Shown here in pieces: positions 1-11,258 of a DNA stretch of 64,000 nt (positions are counted from its first letter, which is position 1; each line of letters starts with the position of its first letter). Both the position numbers and the translations under genes were made by a program. Source of the DNA: Gamarada debralockiae (lineage: Eukaryota; Ascomycota; Leotiomycetes; Helotiales; Hyphodiscaceae); the NCBI GenBank assembly GCA_002803225.1, contig NXFV01001657.1, positions 1-64,000 of the forward strand, in the 5' to 3' direction. The notes below the pieces were generated by a model. That model searched no databases. It worked only from the letters and a program-made list of their open reading frames with translations, and was not told the origin of the DNA.

Positions 1-3000
1 CTCTTAAAGAATGCTCATTAGACGCGCAACGGTTGACCCATTCATTGGACTTTTTTTCTCGATGATTGATAACGTTCTTAACCGCGGGTGAAGGCGAACG
101 CCGCGGTCGACCCTACAAGGCACCATGCTAGACGATGACTCGACGATTGCCCTTATTATTATTACAGAATAGTGTTCCTAGGAGCAAGCAGAAACCGCCG
201 CCACTCTTGTGCCATGCGGGAGCCAGGTAAGAAGATGTCAGGGGCGTTCTAGCGCTGTTTAACCCTAATTTTTTCATAAGCCGTCCTCCAGAAAAGCAAT
301 GCAGACACGGGAGGGTGGTTCACCCCCGAACGCCCCGACTATCCCGCCCACAAAGAGGCGTGGTGGAAATCGCTCACCTCGCTCAACTTACTGCATCCAT
401 ACAGATTTACATTCCGTTGTAAACGGCATGAGTCGCCAAAGGCCAACTCCACAAGCCAGAAGCTCTGTGTGGTGATAGCCTCGTCACCACTTGAATCATG
501 TCAATGCTCGTTCATGTCGCAAGGTCTGCCTGGTTCTTCAAACCCTGGCTAAGCATGCGGTGCAATCACCAGATCAACACTAAGCCACAATATTGTCCGT
601 AGAAGTAGCGCCGCATTATGCCGCTAGAAGGAAATTTAACGCTTCTAGAAGATTTCCATGACAGGCATTAATGTTTCATCTCCCAGCGCCCATCCCAACT
701 CTCTTGGACGACAGGGCTCAGCAGGTCTCATACCGCTCAAAGAAGAAGGAAATTCATCTCCGACCCTGTCCCCATAATCCCATTCTGAATGCAAGACCCT
801 TTCCTGGGTTGCATCAACTTGCATGCAACGGTAAAACTGCAAAACACCTGCCACATGAGGGGAGTCCATGAAGGTACGAAGATACATGCGTCTCTGCTCT
901 GTATCGACTGCTGCAAGTATTCTTTCCGTGGGAGAATGGAAGCTTTCCAGGATTCAGGAACGTCGATCTCTCATCTCCGCGATGGCAATTTCTGGAATTC
1001 ATGGACCGCAGTATGGCCTATTCAGGATGGGCGTCAACTTCCAGTATTGTTTGCTCTTAGTCGACGCGCTCCAACGCATGCTTAACGCTCTGTGCTTTTA
1101 GCAATCCGCTGCACACCCACAAGCCAGACCACAATCATCTATTTCCTTTGTGGTACGCTGGGTTCGAGGGTCTGAGATATCGGTGAGGCAAGCTGTTCGG
1201 CAGGATAGCACCGGAACGCCCACGATTCCATGCCTTGCCCTGGCTTCATAAACCTTCGCTTTGCTTAGCATGCTGTTTCGGCTGTTTCGGACGCATGCGT
1301 CATCGATCCGCGACCAGTCGATCTGATATGGCAATTGACGGCGGTGTATGATTTTGACAAGAACGGACCCGCGAGGCGCTGGAGCGCAGAGACTATTGTA
1401 GGGCTTCGGTGAGTGCACGTTAACAAAGCATCACTAGACCAGCCACCACGTGGAACTATTGCGCTATGCAGAACTGCCTAAGTAGGCATCTTGTCCATCG
1501 AGAATATTTAGACGATGCCCCGATGCCACCTTACTAAGCAAGTTAGCTGAGATTTGAGACACTGAAGCTGATGGTAAGTGCCGCATGCAAGGATACGTTC
1601 GTAATTCGACCCATCGCTCAGCTACCTCGCTGAAGGACTTCTTGCAAAAATTGCAATTTTGCAAGTCTTCCATGCTTAGCATCGTTAATTTCTGCAGTAG
1701 GGACGCCTCCAAGTGGACAACATGTGGCATGGCGTCTCTAAGACGGGCCGATCAATCAATCAGAAGTCTTTCAGCGCTCTGTCCACTCCGCACTTCCTCG
1801 GATCTCCAAATGGGTCTCGGCTGACGGGGTTCATCCCGAGGATCACTTAGCTTCTCCCCTCCTTTAGCTTTCGTTTCTAATTTGTCCTTGAGAACTTCGT
1901 CTCAGCTTCACGACTCAGCAAGCCAGTGCGTCCACTCCATTAGTTCTGGAAGAATCGTGGAAAGAGTTTAATTTCAACCTCTCCATCATCGCTTCATGTG
2001 GCTGACTAGTGTCCCTCGCATCTATTGACCGCCTTCCGTCATCCGCGGGAAGTGCTGTATGATTCAAGGACGATCTGTTGGGTATCAAGAATACGCGTCT
2101 CGTACTCGGCCCACATTCCTGCAAAGCCGCAAAGGAGGATCCAGGTCTTTGAAGCTCTATTGGGCATTCTGGCTTTGTGGCGATACCGAAGTATTCGTCA
2201 GCATCAGCTGTTGCGCAATGATTGCACATTTGCTAGTTGTGTCTGGGGTTGGATCCTGCATCGACTAGGCCTCCGAACTAAATCGATGAAGTTTATCGAA
2301 GTCAGCCTGGCTTGCCTAATGATCTAAGCGCCTGAAAACAATCTTACGGTGAGAAGTCGGGGATTATTCAGGATCTTCTGAAGATTTACTTTACAGGAGT
2401 CAGAGAACTAGAGGGGAGTTTGCAGGAAGTGCTGCAAGGAGACAACTCAATCTGTCTCCGCAGTCATTCAAGACAGATCGAGTGGGGTTCTCGTAGTGGC
2501 GCCAAGTGGCCAGATGTTCGACTTTGACAGCACTAGCATAATATAGTATATCGTTGAAGGCGTCAACAGGGGTAATTTGAAATCACACAATTACCGTACT
2601 CGCTGGGCTCGGGTCACATTGTTGCGAGGTCAGAACTGTAGAATGTGAAAGCAGCTTGACATTTGGAGAGTAGTGATCCAAGGGCTATATACAGCGTAGT
2701 ACTCATGTCCTATGTGACATGAGTCACGTGGGTTATGACTTAGATGTCCCGTTCCAACACACATCTCACAGAAGCTCTGTGAGATTATTTACACAAGGAA
2801 AACAAAAACTTTCCAAACCAAAACAAATCTCGTTGTTGATACCAGCTTTCAAGGCCGGCAGATAATGTCGGGGGTCGTGCTTCATCATCCAGTTCGCAGA
2901 CCGCTAGACTCTCAGACCCCTAAACAAAAGGTATTGCACTTCATATGCAGAGCCAGCACAAGTGGCTACGAGTCAGCCAGATTGATCAATGAGGACGGAA

Positions 3001-3901
3001 TTCTTGGAAGGCGGTGTAGTTCGATATTCTAGTCTGGTGAAGTTGGTCGAGACACCTGCCCAACTTGCGTCATACTCTCCCCATCTCATCTCGGCGGGTG
3101 GTTTCCGCGCTGTCCTGTAAATGGGCAGCGAAAGGCAGTTCTTGGATGCAATAGATGGGCACTTGCAGATTGTATGTTCTTTCAAATCATCCCGGAAACA
3201 CGACCTCAGCAGTCAGCTCGTTCTAGAATTCGTCAGCGGGAGTTAGCGATTGTTACAAGATACCGGAGTGATTGGATAACGATAGGATGCCATTCGTTTC
3301 ACCGAATCCGATGATTGGAGGCTCCCAACTTCGGTCGGCCTTTGAATAGTTTAACTTGATCTAATCGATGACGAGGAAATTGTTATTCATCCACCATTTG
3401 AATCGCCGCGTCTGAAATTAAGATTCCCCTCTATTGTACCTGTCTTTGTAATTGACTCCTGCCGTCTTGGTTGGAATGCAGGCTGGTAATCGGTCGAGTC
3501 CGTTCAGCGATCAATGAGGGGGGCGGCACTTGGAGAGTTTTTCGTAGATACTCTTGTTCTCATTGCCCATTCTGAGCAATCGAACAAATCACAAGAAAGC
3601 TCCTTGCGTGCCAATTACTGATATGGAATTGACTGATATCTTACTGTAAGGAATGGTCACGTGGGGCAGATCATATGACGGACAACCTAGACATTCGGAT
3701 CTCTCGGAACCTTCTTGCGTATAACCCCCTTTAAGGGCCGCTGGAGATATAACTCTAGTCTCCGTAACTCCTTATCGGGAACTCACTGGCTGATAGCTTA
3801 CAAGCTACCTTGTTGTGCCTTACGATTACCTCAGTGTGTAAGCTGGACCCAGTGCTTTACACTTACTTCCGAATACTACGGTAAGCCGACTGCCATCGCT
3901 A
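1..3901. other. Gene-poor region, no supported gene
   Basis: Only short open frames occur here, on both strands, with no recognisable domain, no convincing splice structure and no long codon-like stretch. One small frame at 2865-3032 on the plus strand (55 codons, starting MSGVVLHH) has a usable ATG but nothing else supports it. No tRNA, tandem repeat or transposon end was recognised. It may contain decayed sequence like the neighbouring F-box relic, but I cannot identify any. Confidence 0.5.
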
Positions 3902-5725
3902 TCAAGTTAAGCTAACTTTTCGCATTTCTTCTGATGCCAGTCTCTGAAGGCCTCTCGCAGAAACCCTGGTCCAGTATCTGAATCTTTTCCACACCGTCAA
4001 CCAGTTGGGATGGGTACCAGTGGAGGTCCCGAACTCCTCATACAGCTCACCTCCAGGCCTTATAATCAAGAACCACTCCTGTCTTTCTTCCTTCGCGGCG
4101 CGCTCTATAAACTCTCGATACTTCGACACAGACATTCTGTTTCTCACAGGTCTATAGGTGTTGTCGTCAAAAAAGCTGTCTGTTGGTACTCCCGCCAGAT
4201 CAGTTGTCGTCGTCCCGCTTTCCTCCATATTAATTGTCAGGTCGTTGACCGCGAAGGTACCCGGCAAACCCTTGAAACCCTCCCAGCTAATATCATCAAG
4301 ATAGTTTTGGAATCAGTGCCACTCTATCAAGGAATAGAAACGGATTCTGAGACAAGAGCAGGTACGCTACCAATTGTGAATCTCTCATTACACCTGAGCA
4401 ATTCATATTTTACTCTACATGGATTGCTCGGTTGTAATTAAAGATTCAAAGTCGCTAGAGTTTGGCAGAACAGAAAAGAAAGGTCGCGTTTACTAGTATT
4501 GAGGGCTATGTCCAAATGCTTGCAGCTCGGAAGTCCATTGACGACAAAATCCACCAGTTCTTCAAGTCAATCAAACTTTGTGCAAGGAGAAAACATCTTA
4601 CTGCTCTTATACCAGGCGGTTTTACATCGGCGACGGCCAGTGCCAGAAGGTATTTGTTCAAAATTCCCAGCTAGAAAGTTTAAGGAGTTGGTGAAGTAGA
4701 AACCGGATTCTACTCAACATTTGTGCATAAATCGATTCTCGTAAATGCCGTCAGGTTGGGAAACCTTGCGGCAATGTAGGTCAGTGGCTTGACGATGCTG
4801 TCAACCCTGCTCAAAGTCGAACGTCCCCGGCCACGCCCTCGATTGGCGGCAAATCCGCATGGCGGGACCCATTCTTGGATAAGGTTGTGCATGATGAACT
4901 CTCTCAATGCCGAGGGGCGATGGATAGCATCCGGTACTGCAGGTAGACCGCCTTTTTCGCTTTTTATATCGATGAAGCCACCTAATGCGGCCAGGTTTGA
5001 AACCCCCGTGACAGCTGCCAATTCTCGAAGAGTATGGGGGCCTTGTTCTAGGAGCTTTCTTCCATACGATCTTTGCCTTTCGAGTAAGAGCATATCTATA
5101 CGATCCGGCTCTTCGAGCACTTTTTCGTATATGTAGCGCGGAATTTCTTCATTGCTGTCGGATTGTTGTACGAGATTGGAAAGCCGTCGGAACGGATTTT
5201 AGCTGCTGAAGCTACTTCAACGAACGAGATGTCTACCCTTACTCTCTGTACCGACTGTACCAGCTACTGCATTAACGGAGGGTAGTTTCTCAATTTGTTG
5301 AGCATCTTCGGAACGCAACCAAATGCGTCGTCCCCGGACTTGTTACGAGCAAGTTCGGCATAAATAACAAGATCGCAATTAGAGGATATGATAGCAAAAG
5401 TCTCGTTGTAGATTTGTTTGTTGACTAACAAAAGCCGAAGGAGTCCATGTTTGGACAGGTAATACCTATTTTGAAGAAGTCGACAATCGCTCAATATAGG
5501 ACGAATACTGAACCAGGCGTAATTTCCAACCTCCAAAGATTCACTTTGTGAAGTAGCTGTCGGCAGTAAACACATATATGAGGCCGGAATTGGGAAATAC
5601 ATGAATGCAAAGACACTGAAGTTATAGCTATAGTTATATCTCTCTGCTTGCAAGGTGCGCTTGATGATCATGTCACGAAGCTCGGTAGGCAGGTCTAAGA
5701 GTCGAAAAGGGCTTTCCTCCCTCAA
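3902..5725 (-). pseudogene. Decayed F-box-like protein gene
   Basis: The 5' segment (5725 down to about 5267) encodes an N-terminus with LLDLPTELRDMI, the usual opening of fungal F-box-like proteins, followed after about 90 residues by LLLVNKQIYNE, also typical of that family. The frame stops at TAG (about 5266), yet the codons after it still read like protein (LVQSVQRVRVDIS). Coding character then moves to another frame (5150-4710, including EEPDRIDMLLLERQ) and later segments (about 4590-4270 and 4290-3902) carry further in-frame stops. Some breaks could be introns: an acceptor just before 5149 is possible, and the last segment (4287-3902) could begin after a TTAG acceptor. The number of stops between 4700 and 4290 argues for decay. 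F-box-like proteins of this kind are a large, fast-evolving fungal family of mostly unknown substrate. Exact limits are uncertain. Confidence 0.5.
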
Positions 5726-7585
5726 TCGCTGCTGTGATCATTCCTTCTTCTCAGCCGGAGTCAAGGGACCTATCCCAAAGATGAGCTTTCTTGTGACTAA
5801 ATTGGTTTGAACGAATACATACCATCGTCATCATTATCATCCATATCAGGACGGGAAAAACGTATTGTCCGTAACATCCGCGTGTTCTGACTCTGACGCC
5901 ATACATTTTTATGCGTTGTGTTTGCAGGATTGATTAGAGAGTGGTCATAGACGGGATGGCGAGTGCTTATAAGAATCAAATAATATCGTTGTTAATCATT
6001 CAATAAACAAGAACTATTCACTCATTAGGATGTAGCTGCAGTCCGGGCAAGGACTTGCTGCTCGTGGACTGATACAAGTGAGTTGCTGATCTTGTCCGAA
6101 TGAATAGGTCAGCCGCTTTCCAAAGGCATCAAAATTCGAAGCCGAATTATTATGTTGTTAGTTCCTAGAGAAGAACAGAGGGGGTTCAATTTTGCATCGT
6201 TGAGTACACCACGGCTGCTCCTCGCTATTTCTTCTCAATGTACTAGTATCTTTGAACATTTTTTGTAAAGGACAATTAGGACCTGCAAATGTCAAATCGT
6301 ATTTCCGCAAAGGGTAGCCGGATAACAGCATTTCTAATCGCTCACACTATATAGACAATTGCAAATTGTCCAAATGACAGAAACTTGGCAGCTTAACCGC
6401 TGAGAGATGTGAAGTATCTGATAATTGTGCTTGTATTTGTACATCTGCTCTCAATGTTATTTCTATTGCTTTCATAACTTGGGAGTTGCTGCGTCTTCCC
6501 AGAATATCCCATACCCTGTCATTCCCGACACTTCTGACAGAACACCGAAATCTTCCAGTAAGGTTCAGGGTGCTTCCTCGATACTCACTTCACTCCTAAT
6601 GGCGCCATCCATCTCTTCCTTTACAATCTTCAGTGCCAGACTATGGGCGAGAACCACTCGTACCTTCACGACACAGCTATAACTTCGACAGCCAACTGTC
6701 ATATGTTGTTGTAATTGAAGTTCTTACCAAGAATAGACCAGCTTGGTTCTGATATACTGGTCAAACGCGGATGGGCATTGCTGGTGAGTGTTGGTGGGAT
6801 GAAGGTGGTTGGTATGTTTGCTCACAGCCATTCGACCGCTAGGGGGGAGCTTGGACGGGGTAGCCCTATAAACTGGTAAGTTTTGGGTTTCATTCCTCGA
6901 AATCTCCTAACGTACTCCAAGGACTGACTTCTCAAATAGGTGGCAGCATTGATGGGGTGGAGGATTACTTACTATGCATGAATTTACGGAACAGAATCTG
7001 GTCATTGAGCACTCGCTCAGACACTGCGATGCTTTTGCGATGTTTTCAAATTTCTATGAGTAAGTATAATTCTAAATCTGGTAGCAGCATATAGACTCAA
7101 ATACAGCATTCAAGTAAGTGTCAATTCTAAGGTCTGGTCTGCCCTGTGACTACGAGTTATTCGCGGTGGGCATTGATTTGCTGCTCGCTTAATAAGGAGA
7201 ACACTCTTTTGGATCCAGCACGCCTGGCCGCTGCATTTCAGTGAACGAATGTCGCACGAGCTCTTGTAAAATTTCAAGCAAGAGAATAGCAGATAAGTGC
7301 CAATTAAGCGTGTTGCTTACTGGCGTAGCAACAAACACGATTTGAAACCCTCTTGTACAACACCAGACTCGCTACACTAGCGGTAGCAAACAACTTTTGC
7401 GTTATTTACATTTCATTTACAATAGGCTCTTGGGTATATTTTCTCGTTTATTTTCACTTTTAATCTTGGAGAGCTCGTTCTGGTCAGTGTCCAGGTTCAA
7501 TACACGTCGCTGATTTAACGCCCCAGCACTTCTGAACCACCACCAGAGCTGACTGGTTCTGTTTATCAACTTAGATCCTGCCAAA
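5726..7585. other. Intergenic, nothing identified
   Basis: No gene is supported. A minus-strand stretch around 6690-6500 has a codon-like flavour (for example ALKIVKEEMDGAI) interrupted by stops, and could be another relic, but no family is recognisable. The last 100 bases lead into the small secreted-protein ATG at 7586, which sits in a good context (GCCAAAATGG). Confidence 0.4.
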
Positions 7586-8232
7586 ATGGGCAGTTCTGCA
7601 TTGCTTCTGATGCTATTCACCCTCCTTGGCAGTGTAATGGCCGTTGACTGCGTAAGAACTGTCTGCCCACCAGGAGGACTCTACTGCACGTTTACAGATT
7701 CTTGGAGGCAGTACGTACACTCTCGGTAGTATTTTAAATAAGAGAACACTTTCAAAGCTTCAAATGCAGGCCTTAATTGAGCAATAAAGCTAATTCAAGC
7801 TCCAGATTTAACTACACATGCACCACCGGTCACCTTGTCAACCCAGATAACCAAACTGTACAACTCTACACGTACGGTTGGACCTGTCAGGAAATCGGAT
7901 ACCACCCTTGGTCGAAATTGGAAAGACCTTCCATTTCAACTCCACACTGAAATCGACCGTGGTCATCAACGTCAACGGCCCAACCTCCCAGCCCCATGTA
8001 CGTTGGAAAACAGTATGGCCAGAACGCGACGGGAACACTGCTCCCAGATGCTACTTGCTACAACCGTGGTGGCCAGCAAGCTTGCGAGACCCAATTCGGT
8101 TGCGGAAAAGAGGTCAACATAGGGGATTTTGAGGGTGGAAAAGAGTGGAGGGATACTACGATCTGGACCCAACAACTCACGCCTGGCATGCCTGACTCCA
8201 TGAGCGACGATTTGGAATGGATTCAAGGATGA
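7586..8232 (+). pseudogene. Small cysteine-rich secreted protein gene, frame-broken
   Basis: Exon 1 (7586-7710) starts MGSSALLLMLFTLLGSVMA, a clear signal peptide, then a mature part opening VDCVRTVC with closely spaced cysteines. A GTACGT donor and CCAG acceptor (intron 7711-7805) restore frame into NYTCTTGHLV...GWTCQEIG. That frame ends at TGA 7948-7950. Two further coding-like segments follow in the other two frames: about 7903-7990 (VEIGKTFHFNSTL, STVVINVNG) and about 7996-8232 (DATCYNRGG, QQACETQFGCGKEV), the last with three more cysteines. The frame changes fall near CCC and CCCC runs. No intron with good signals links them, so the likely reading is an effector-like secreted protein of about 180 residues broken by two small indels. 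If it is intact, only a product of about 90 residues is made. The family is not recognised. Confidence 0.5.
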
Positions 8233-8502
8233 TGTATGGAAACTTTGGGGTTGCTGGCGTAGACTTTCATGCGACGTCGATAGAGCATGCTGGGCGCGGG
8301 CACAAATATAATACAAAGTCACAACACTCTCATAAGACTTCTCTGGATGTTGACTATAGCCTCGCAAGTGATTGAGGTTGGCTGACAAATTTGAAAATTT
8401 AATATGTTACTGCTCTCCTCCAAAGTTAACCTTACATCATCAAACAGGAAGCTTCATGCTCAAACTAGGTATGCAAAAAAGCAGAAACCAAATACGGATC
8501 CG

Positions 8503-9229
8503 CTATGCCTTCGCTCCCTCCTCAGTTGCCTTGATCTTCTCGAACAGTCGCAAGAAAACCCCAGGATCCTGCGCGCCTCCCACTTCGTATTTGCCTTGAA
8601 TCGTGAAATTCGGTACTCCACTAATCTGGTTCACCTGGGCCTCTTCAACCTCCTTATCCACAGCATCACCACCTTTGTCGCTCTCCAACCATTCATTGAC
8701 CTCCTTCTCGTCCAAACCAGCCTTCACAGCAGCATTCCGCAGCACTTCATGGCTTGTGATGTCGCCCTCTTGTTCGAAGTATGCTGCGAAGAACTCTTCC
8801 ACAACTCTTTTCTGCATTGCTGGCGATTTTGATTTGCCCAGTTGAATAAGTCGGTGGGAGTCTCGAGTGTTTCCCGTCTTGCCTCCGAACTTAAAATTGA
8901 TGCCATTTTCCATTCCAACTTGCCTGAGTCGCTCGAATATCATTTCTCTGCGTTCTTCACCGAATTTCGCTTTATAGTAGGCTTTCTTGTCGACTCCTAT
9001 TGAGATGTATTAGCGCATAGTCAAATAAACATGCAAGCAGCAGAGAATACTTACCAACTTTTGGGGAGCCAGGATTGAGATAAAACGGCATCCATGTCAT
9101 AGAGAACTCATCGTTCGAATCGGGGTGCAACTCTTTGTAGGCTTTGATAGCTTTCTCGAGCTTCTGCTTGCCTACATAGCACCAAGGACACACAGTGTCG
9201 CTGACAATTTCGATATCGAATTTCGTCAT
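8503..9229 (-). CDS. DsbA/FrnE-like thioredoxin-fold oxidoreductase
   Basis: Two exons, 9229-9055 and 8996-8503, joined across a GTAAGT...ATAG intron; 222 residues. The start opens MTKFDIEIVSDTVCPWCYVG, with the active-site CPWC at about residues 13-16 as in the DSBA-like/FrnE branch (Pfam DSBA). The C-terminal half carries the conserved ISGVPNFTIQGKYEVGGAQ, with the cis-proline loop GVP and the GAQ tail of FrnE-like proteins. Members are predicted cytosolic dithiol oxidoreductases or isomerases related to 2-hydroxychromene-2-carboxylate isomerase; the fungal substrate is unknown. An upstream in-frame ATG at 9253 would add eight residues (MFRPTLRR), a weak basic leader; I prefer 9229 because family members begin just before the first beta strand. 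Confidence 0.88.
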
Positions 9230-9781
9230 CCTGCGAAGAGTCGGTCGGAACATACACTAAAGTGTTAGGAACATAACAGTCGATTAGTTGGAGCTTGCGT
9301 AAATGAGGGGAATTATATGAAAAAGTAAATTACGGGAAAGAAACATGATAGAGATTACTTATCAGGCTGTAGAGGGGTTTCGATGTTGATTTCTGAGGAT
9401 TAGAAATCACCCCGAGGTGTGACGGCTACTTTCCGCGAGTGGGGCTGGGCTCCCGCTTTTTGCCGCCGGCGCGAATGAGCACAAAAGAAACACTCACGTG
9501 ATATCAACTCCGTCATTTTGAGCGAGCATTATCAAAGGGAAAGTACAGTACGTGCAGCGGATGTATTTGGATGGAAAGACTCAGCTCCTGAAAAGTCTTG
9601 TCCTCCCTCCTACTCGATGCAACTCCAAAATTCCTCTGCATGATCTTGTGCCTCAGCCTGTGACAATCTGAATCCCCAACGCCATCGCTAAATGACTATG
9701 CAATATTCCCAAACGCCATCGAATGATTATGCATGTCCTAAAGTAGACTGAAGCTCCATGCCCATACCAATTGATCCAATC
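9230..9781. other. Intergenic: promoter of the DsbA-like gene and 3' flank of TFIIE beta
   Basis: Between two minus-strand genes. No further gene or repeat is seen. It should hold the promoter of the DsbA-like gene and the 3' UTR of the TFIIE beta gene. Confidence 0.5.
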
Positions 9782-10672
9782 CTAACGCTTCAGGTGTGAG
9801 TAATCCTTGAGAAGATGCTCCATATGCGTATTTGTTGTGCGACCACCCTTTCTGGGAGCCTTTCTCTTCTTCTCCTTCGGCTTCGGAGGGGGCTTGACAC
9901 GCTTGCTTGGATCCTCACTGGCAGGTTTCTGGCCGGCTTCGACGAGTTTGCGGACAAGATCATCGACGCTGGGTAGCTCTACCTGGCGCCACTTGACATG
10001 GAAATCAGTATCGATCTTGTGGAAGAGGGTTGGATCGTCGGCCCAGACCATGCGGGCATGGTTGTCTTTCTTTGTTCTCGTGACCAGAATCTTGTGCTCC
10101 TTCTCTAGGTCGTTGATCGCATCCTCACAGTCTGGCCATCCGTCTTTGAGGTCCTTCACAGAGACTCCTTGGGCATCTGGCTTGTTCTGAAGATATGCAA
10201 TCAGATCTTGCTTGTTCCGAACATTGATGATTGGCCGATGCTTGAAGGTACCCGAGTTCCAGGCTTTGGATTTTGGGTCCGGAATCCATTGGACGCGGTC
10301 ATGCTTTTTGAGGATTTGATTGATGAGCTTCTTGGTCTCCTCTTTGACATGCACCTGGCTCAGATATTCCAAGATCTCCTGAAAAGTCTTCGCCTCGTCC
10401 TTTTTCTTCAAGAACTCGATGACATATGTGACCTGTGTGAATGCCTCTATGCCATAGCCAGTCGCCGCAGGTTGAGAGTATGTTTCCTTCTGGGGCTCTC
10501 TCTTCCGCTTTGCATCCTTGTTCTCATTCTTCGATGTGTTGGAAGCGTTTGAGGGAGCCGGGGAAGGAGCCGAAACTGGAGGTGGTTCGAGGTTACGTTT
10601 CTGGATCTTGGACGAGGCTGATACAACGTTGCTCTTGAATGCCGCCTGCTGCTTCTCGAGATAGGAAGACAT
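9782..10672 (-). CDS. TFA2: Transcription initiation factor IIE subunit beta
   Basis: A single exon of 296 residues. After a charged, low-complexity N-terminus (about 1-70) comes the TFIIE-beta core winged helix at about 75-150 (FTQVTYVIEFLKKKDEAKTF, then a basic helix). A second winged-helix-like segment follows at about 150-220 (DLIAYLQNKPDAQGV, VSVKDLKDGWPDCEDAI, then ILVTRTKKDNHARMVW), and a very basic tail at 255-280 (KPPPKPKEKKRKAPRKGGR). TFIIE beta pairs with TFIIE alpha in the RNA polymerase II pre-initiation complex and helps recruit and regulate TFIIH during promoter opening. Length and order match fungal Tfa2. It is divergently transcribed from the nucleoporin gene, with 586 bp between the start codons. 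Confidence 0.95.
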   Translation of the reverse strand: MSSYLEKQQAAFKSNVVSASSKIQKRNLEPPPVSAPSPAPSNASNTSKNENKDAKRKREPQKETYSQPAATGYGIEAFTQVTYVIEFLKKKDEAKTFQEILEYLSQVHVKEETKKLINQILKKHDRVQWIPDPKSKAWNSGTFKHRPIINVRNKQDLIAYLQNKPDAQGVSVKDLKDGWPDCEDAINDLEKEHKILVTRTKKDNHARMVWADDPTLFHKIDTDFHVKWRQVELPSVDDLVRKLVEAGQKPASEDPSKRVKPPPKPKEKKRKAPRKGGRTTNTHMEHLLKDYSHLKR

Positions 10673-11258
10673 TTTGATTGTGATCGTTGTTGGAAGAATC
10701 GTCGTAGTCTGGAGATTGGAGATGAGGGTAGGCAGCAGAATGACAAGCTCAGCACGACACCATAAGATGTTCCTTTCAGAGCTCTATCACTCTTCGACCA
10801 TCTGTGCATTCGTCGTGCGCACTGCCGGGATGCGAACTCGTGCCTTGCGGCGGAAGAAATAAATGATGGAGGAAGAGTTGTGTATGATTCATCGTGAAGC
10901 TCTGACGGTCACTTAAATTTGGCGAGGCGAGGCTACGAAAAGTCTTGGCGTTAAATTCGCGCTAGACGAGTTTAGTGAAGGTACGCAACAAGACCTTAAA
11001 GAGCTGTCTTTCAACAACATCAACCTTTCTTCCGCATGTGACCAAGAGGATCAGAAAATTGGTCTGATATCTTCCTAGGCTATGCGCTGAATTGTACAAC
11101 CTCACTTTTGTGCCAATTTACCTTAGTTGCAGGGATTTACAACCAGCAGCGAAATCCAAACAACGCGGTTCACTTTACTACACCATCCTCAAGCCTTCCT
11201 ACTCTCGATGCTCTACCACCAAGCTTAATGAGAACCTGTTCGGAGGACCGTGATCATC
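10673..11258. promoter_or_regulatory. Shared divergent promoter region, TFIIE beta / Mlp1
   Basis: 586 bp between two outward-facing start codons (10672 minus, 11259 plus). It must contain both 5' UTRs and core promoters, though no TATA box or factor site stands out. An ATG at 11228 and others precede the Mlp1 start in different frames. The frame leading into Mlp1 reads ATC ATC ATG, with the true ATG at 11259. Confidence 0.5.

Noticed and set aside
4010..4441. 143-codon plus-strand frame
   Set aside because: It is antisense to the F-box relic, whose minus-strand segment has the better protein character.
7903..7995. Intron explanation for the frame changes in the secreted-protein gene
   Set aside because: A GTACGT donor at 7998 with an acceptor 50 nt later exists, but it joins frames that do not continue the cysteine-bearing segment, so it does not rescue the gene.
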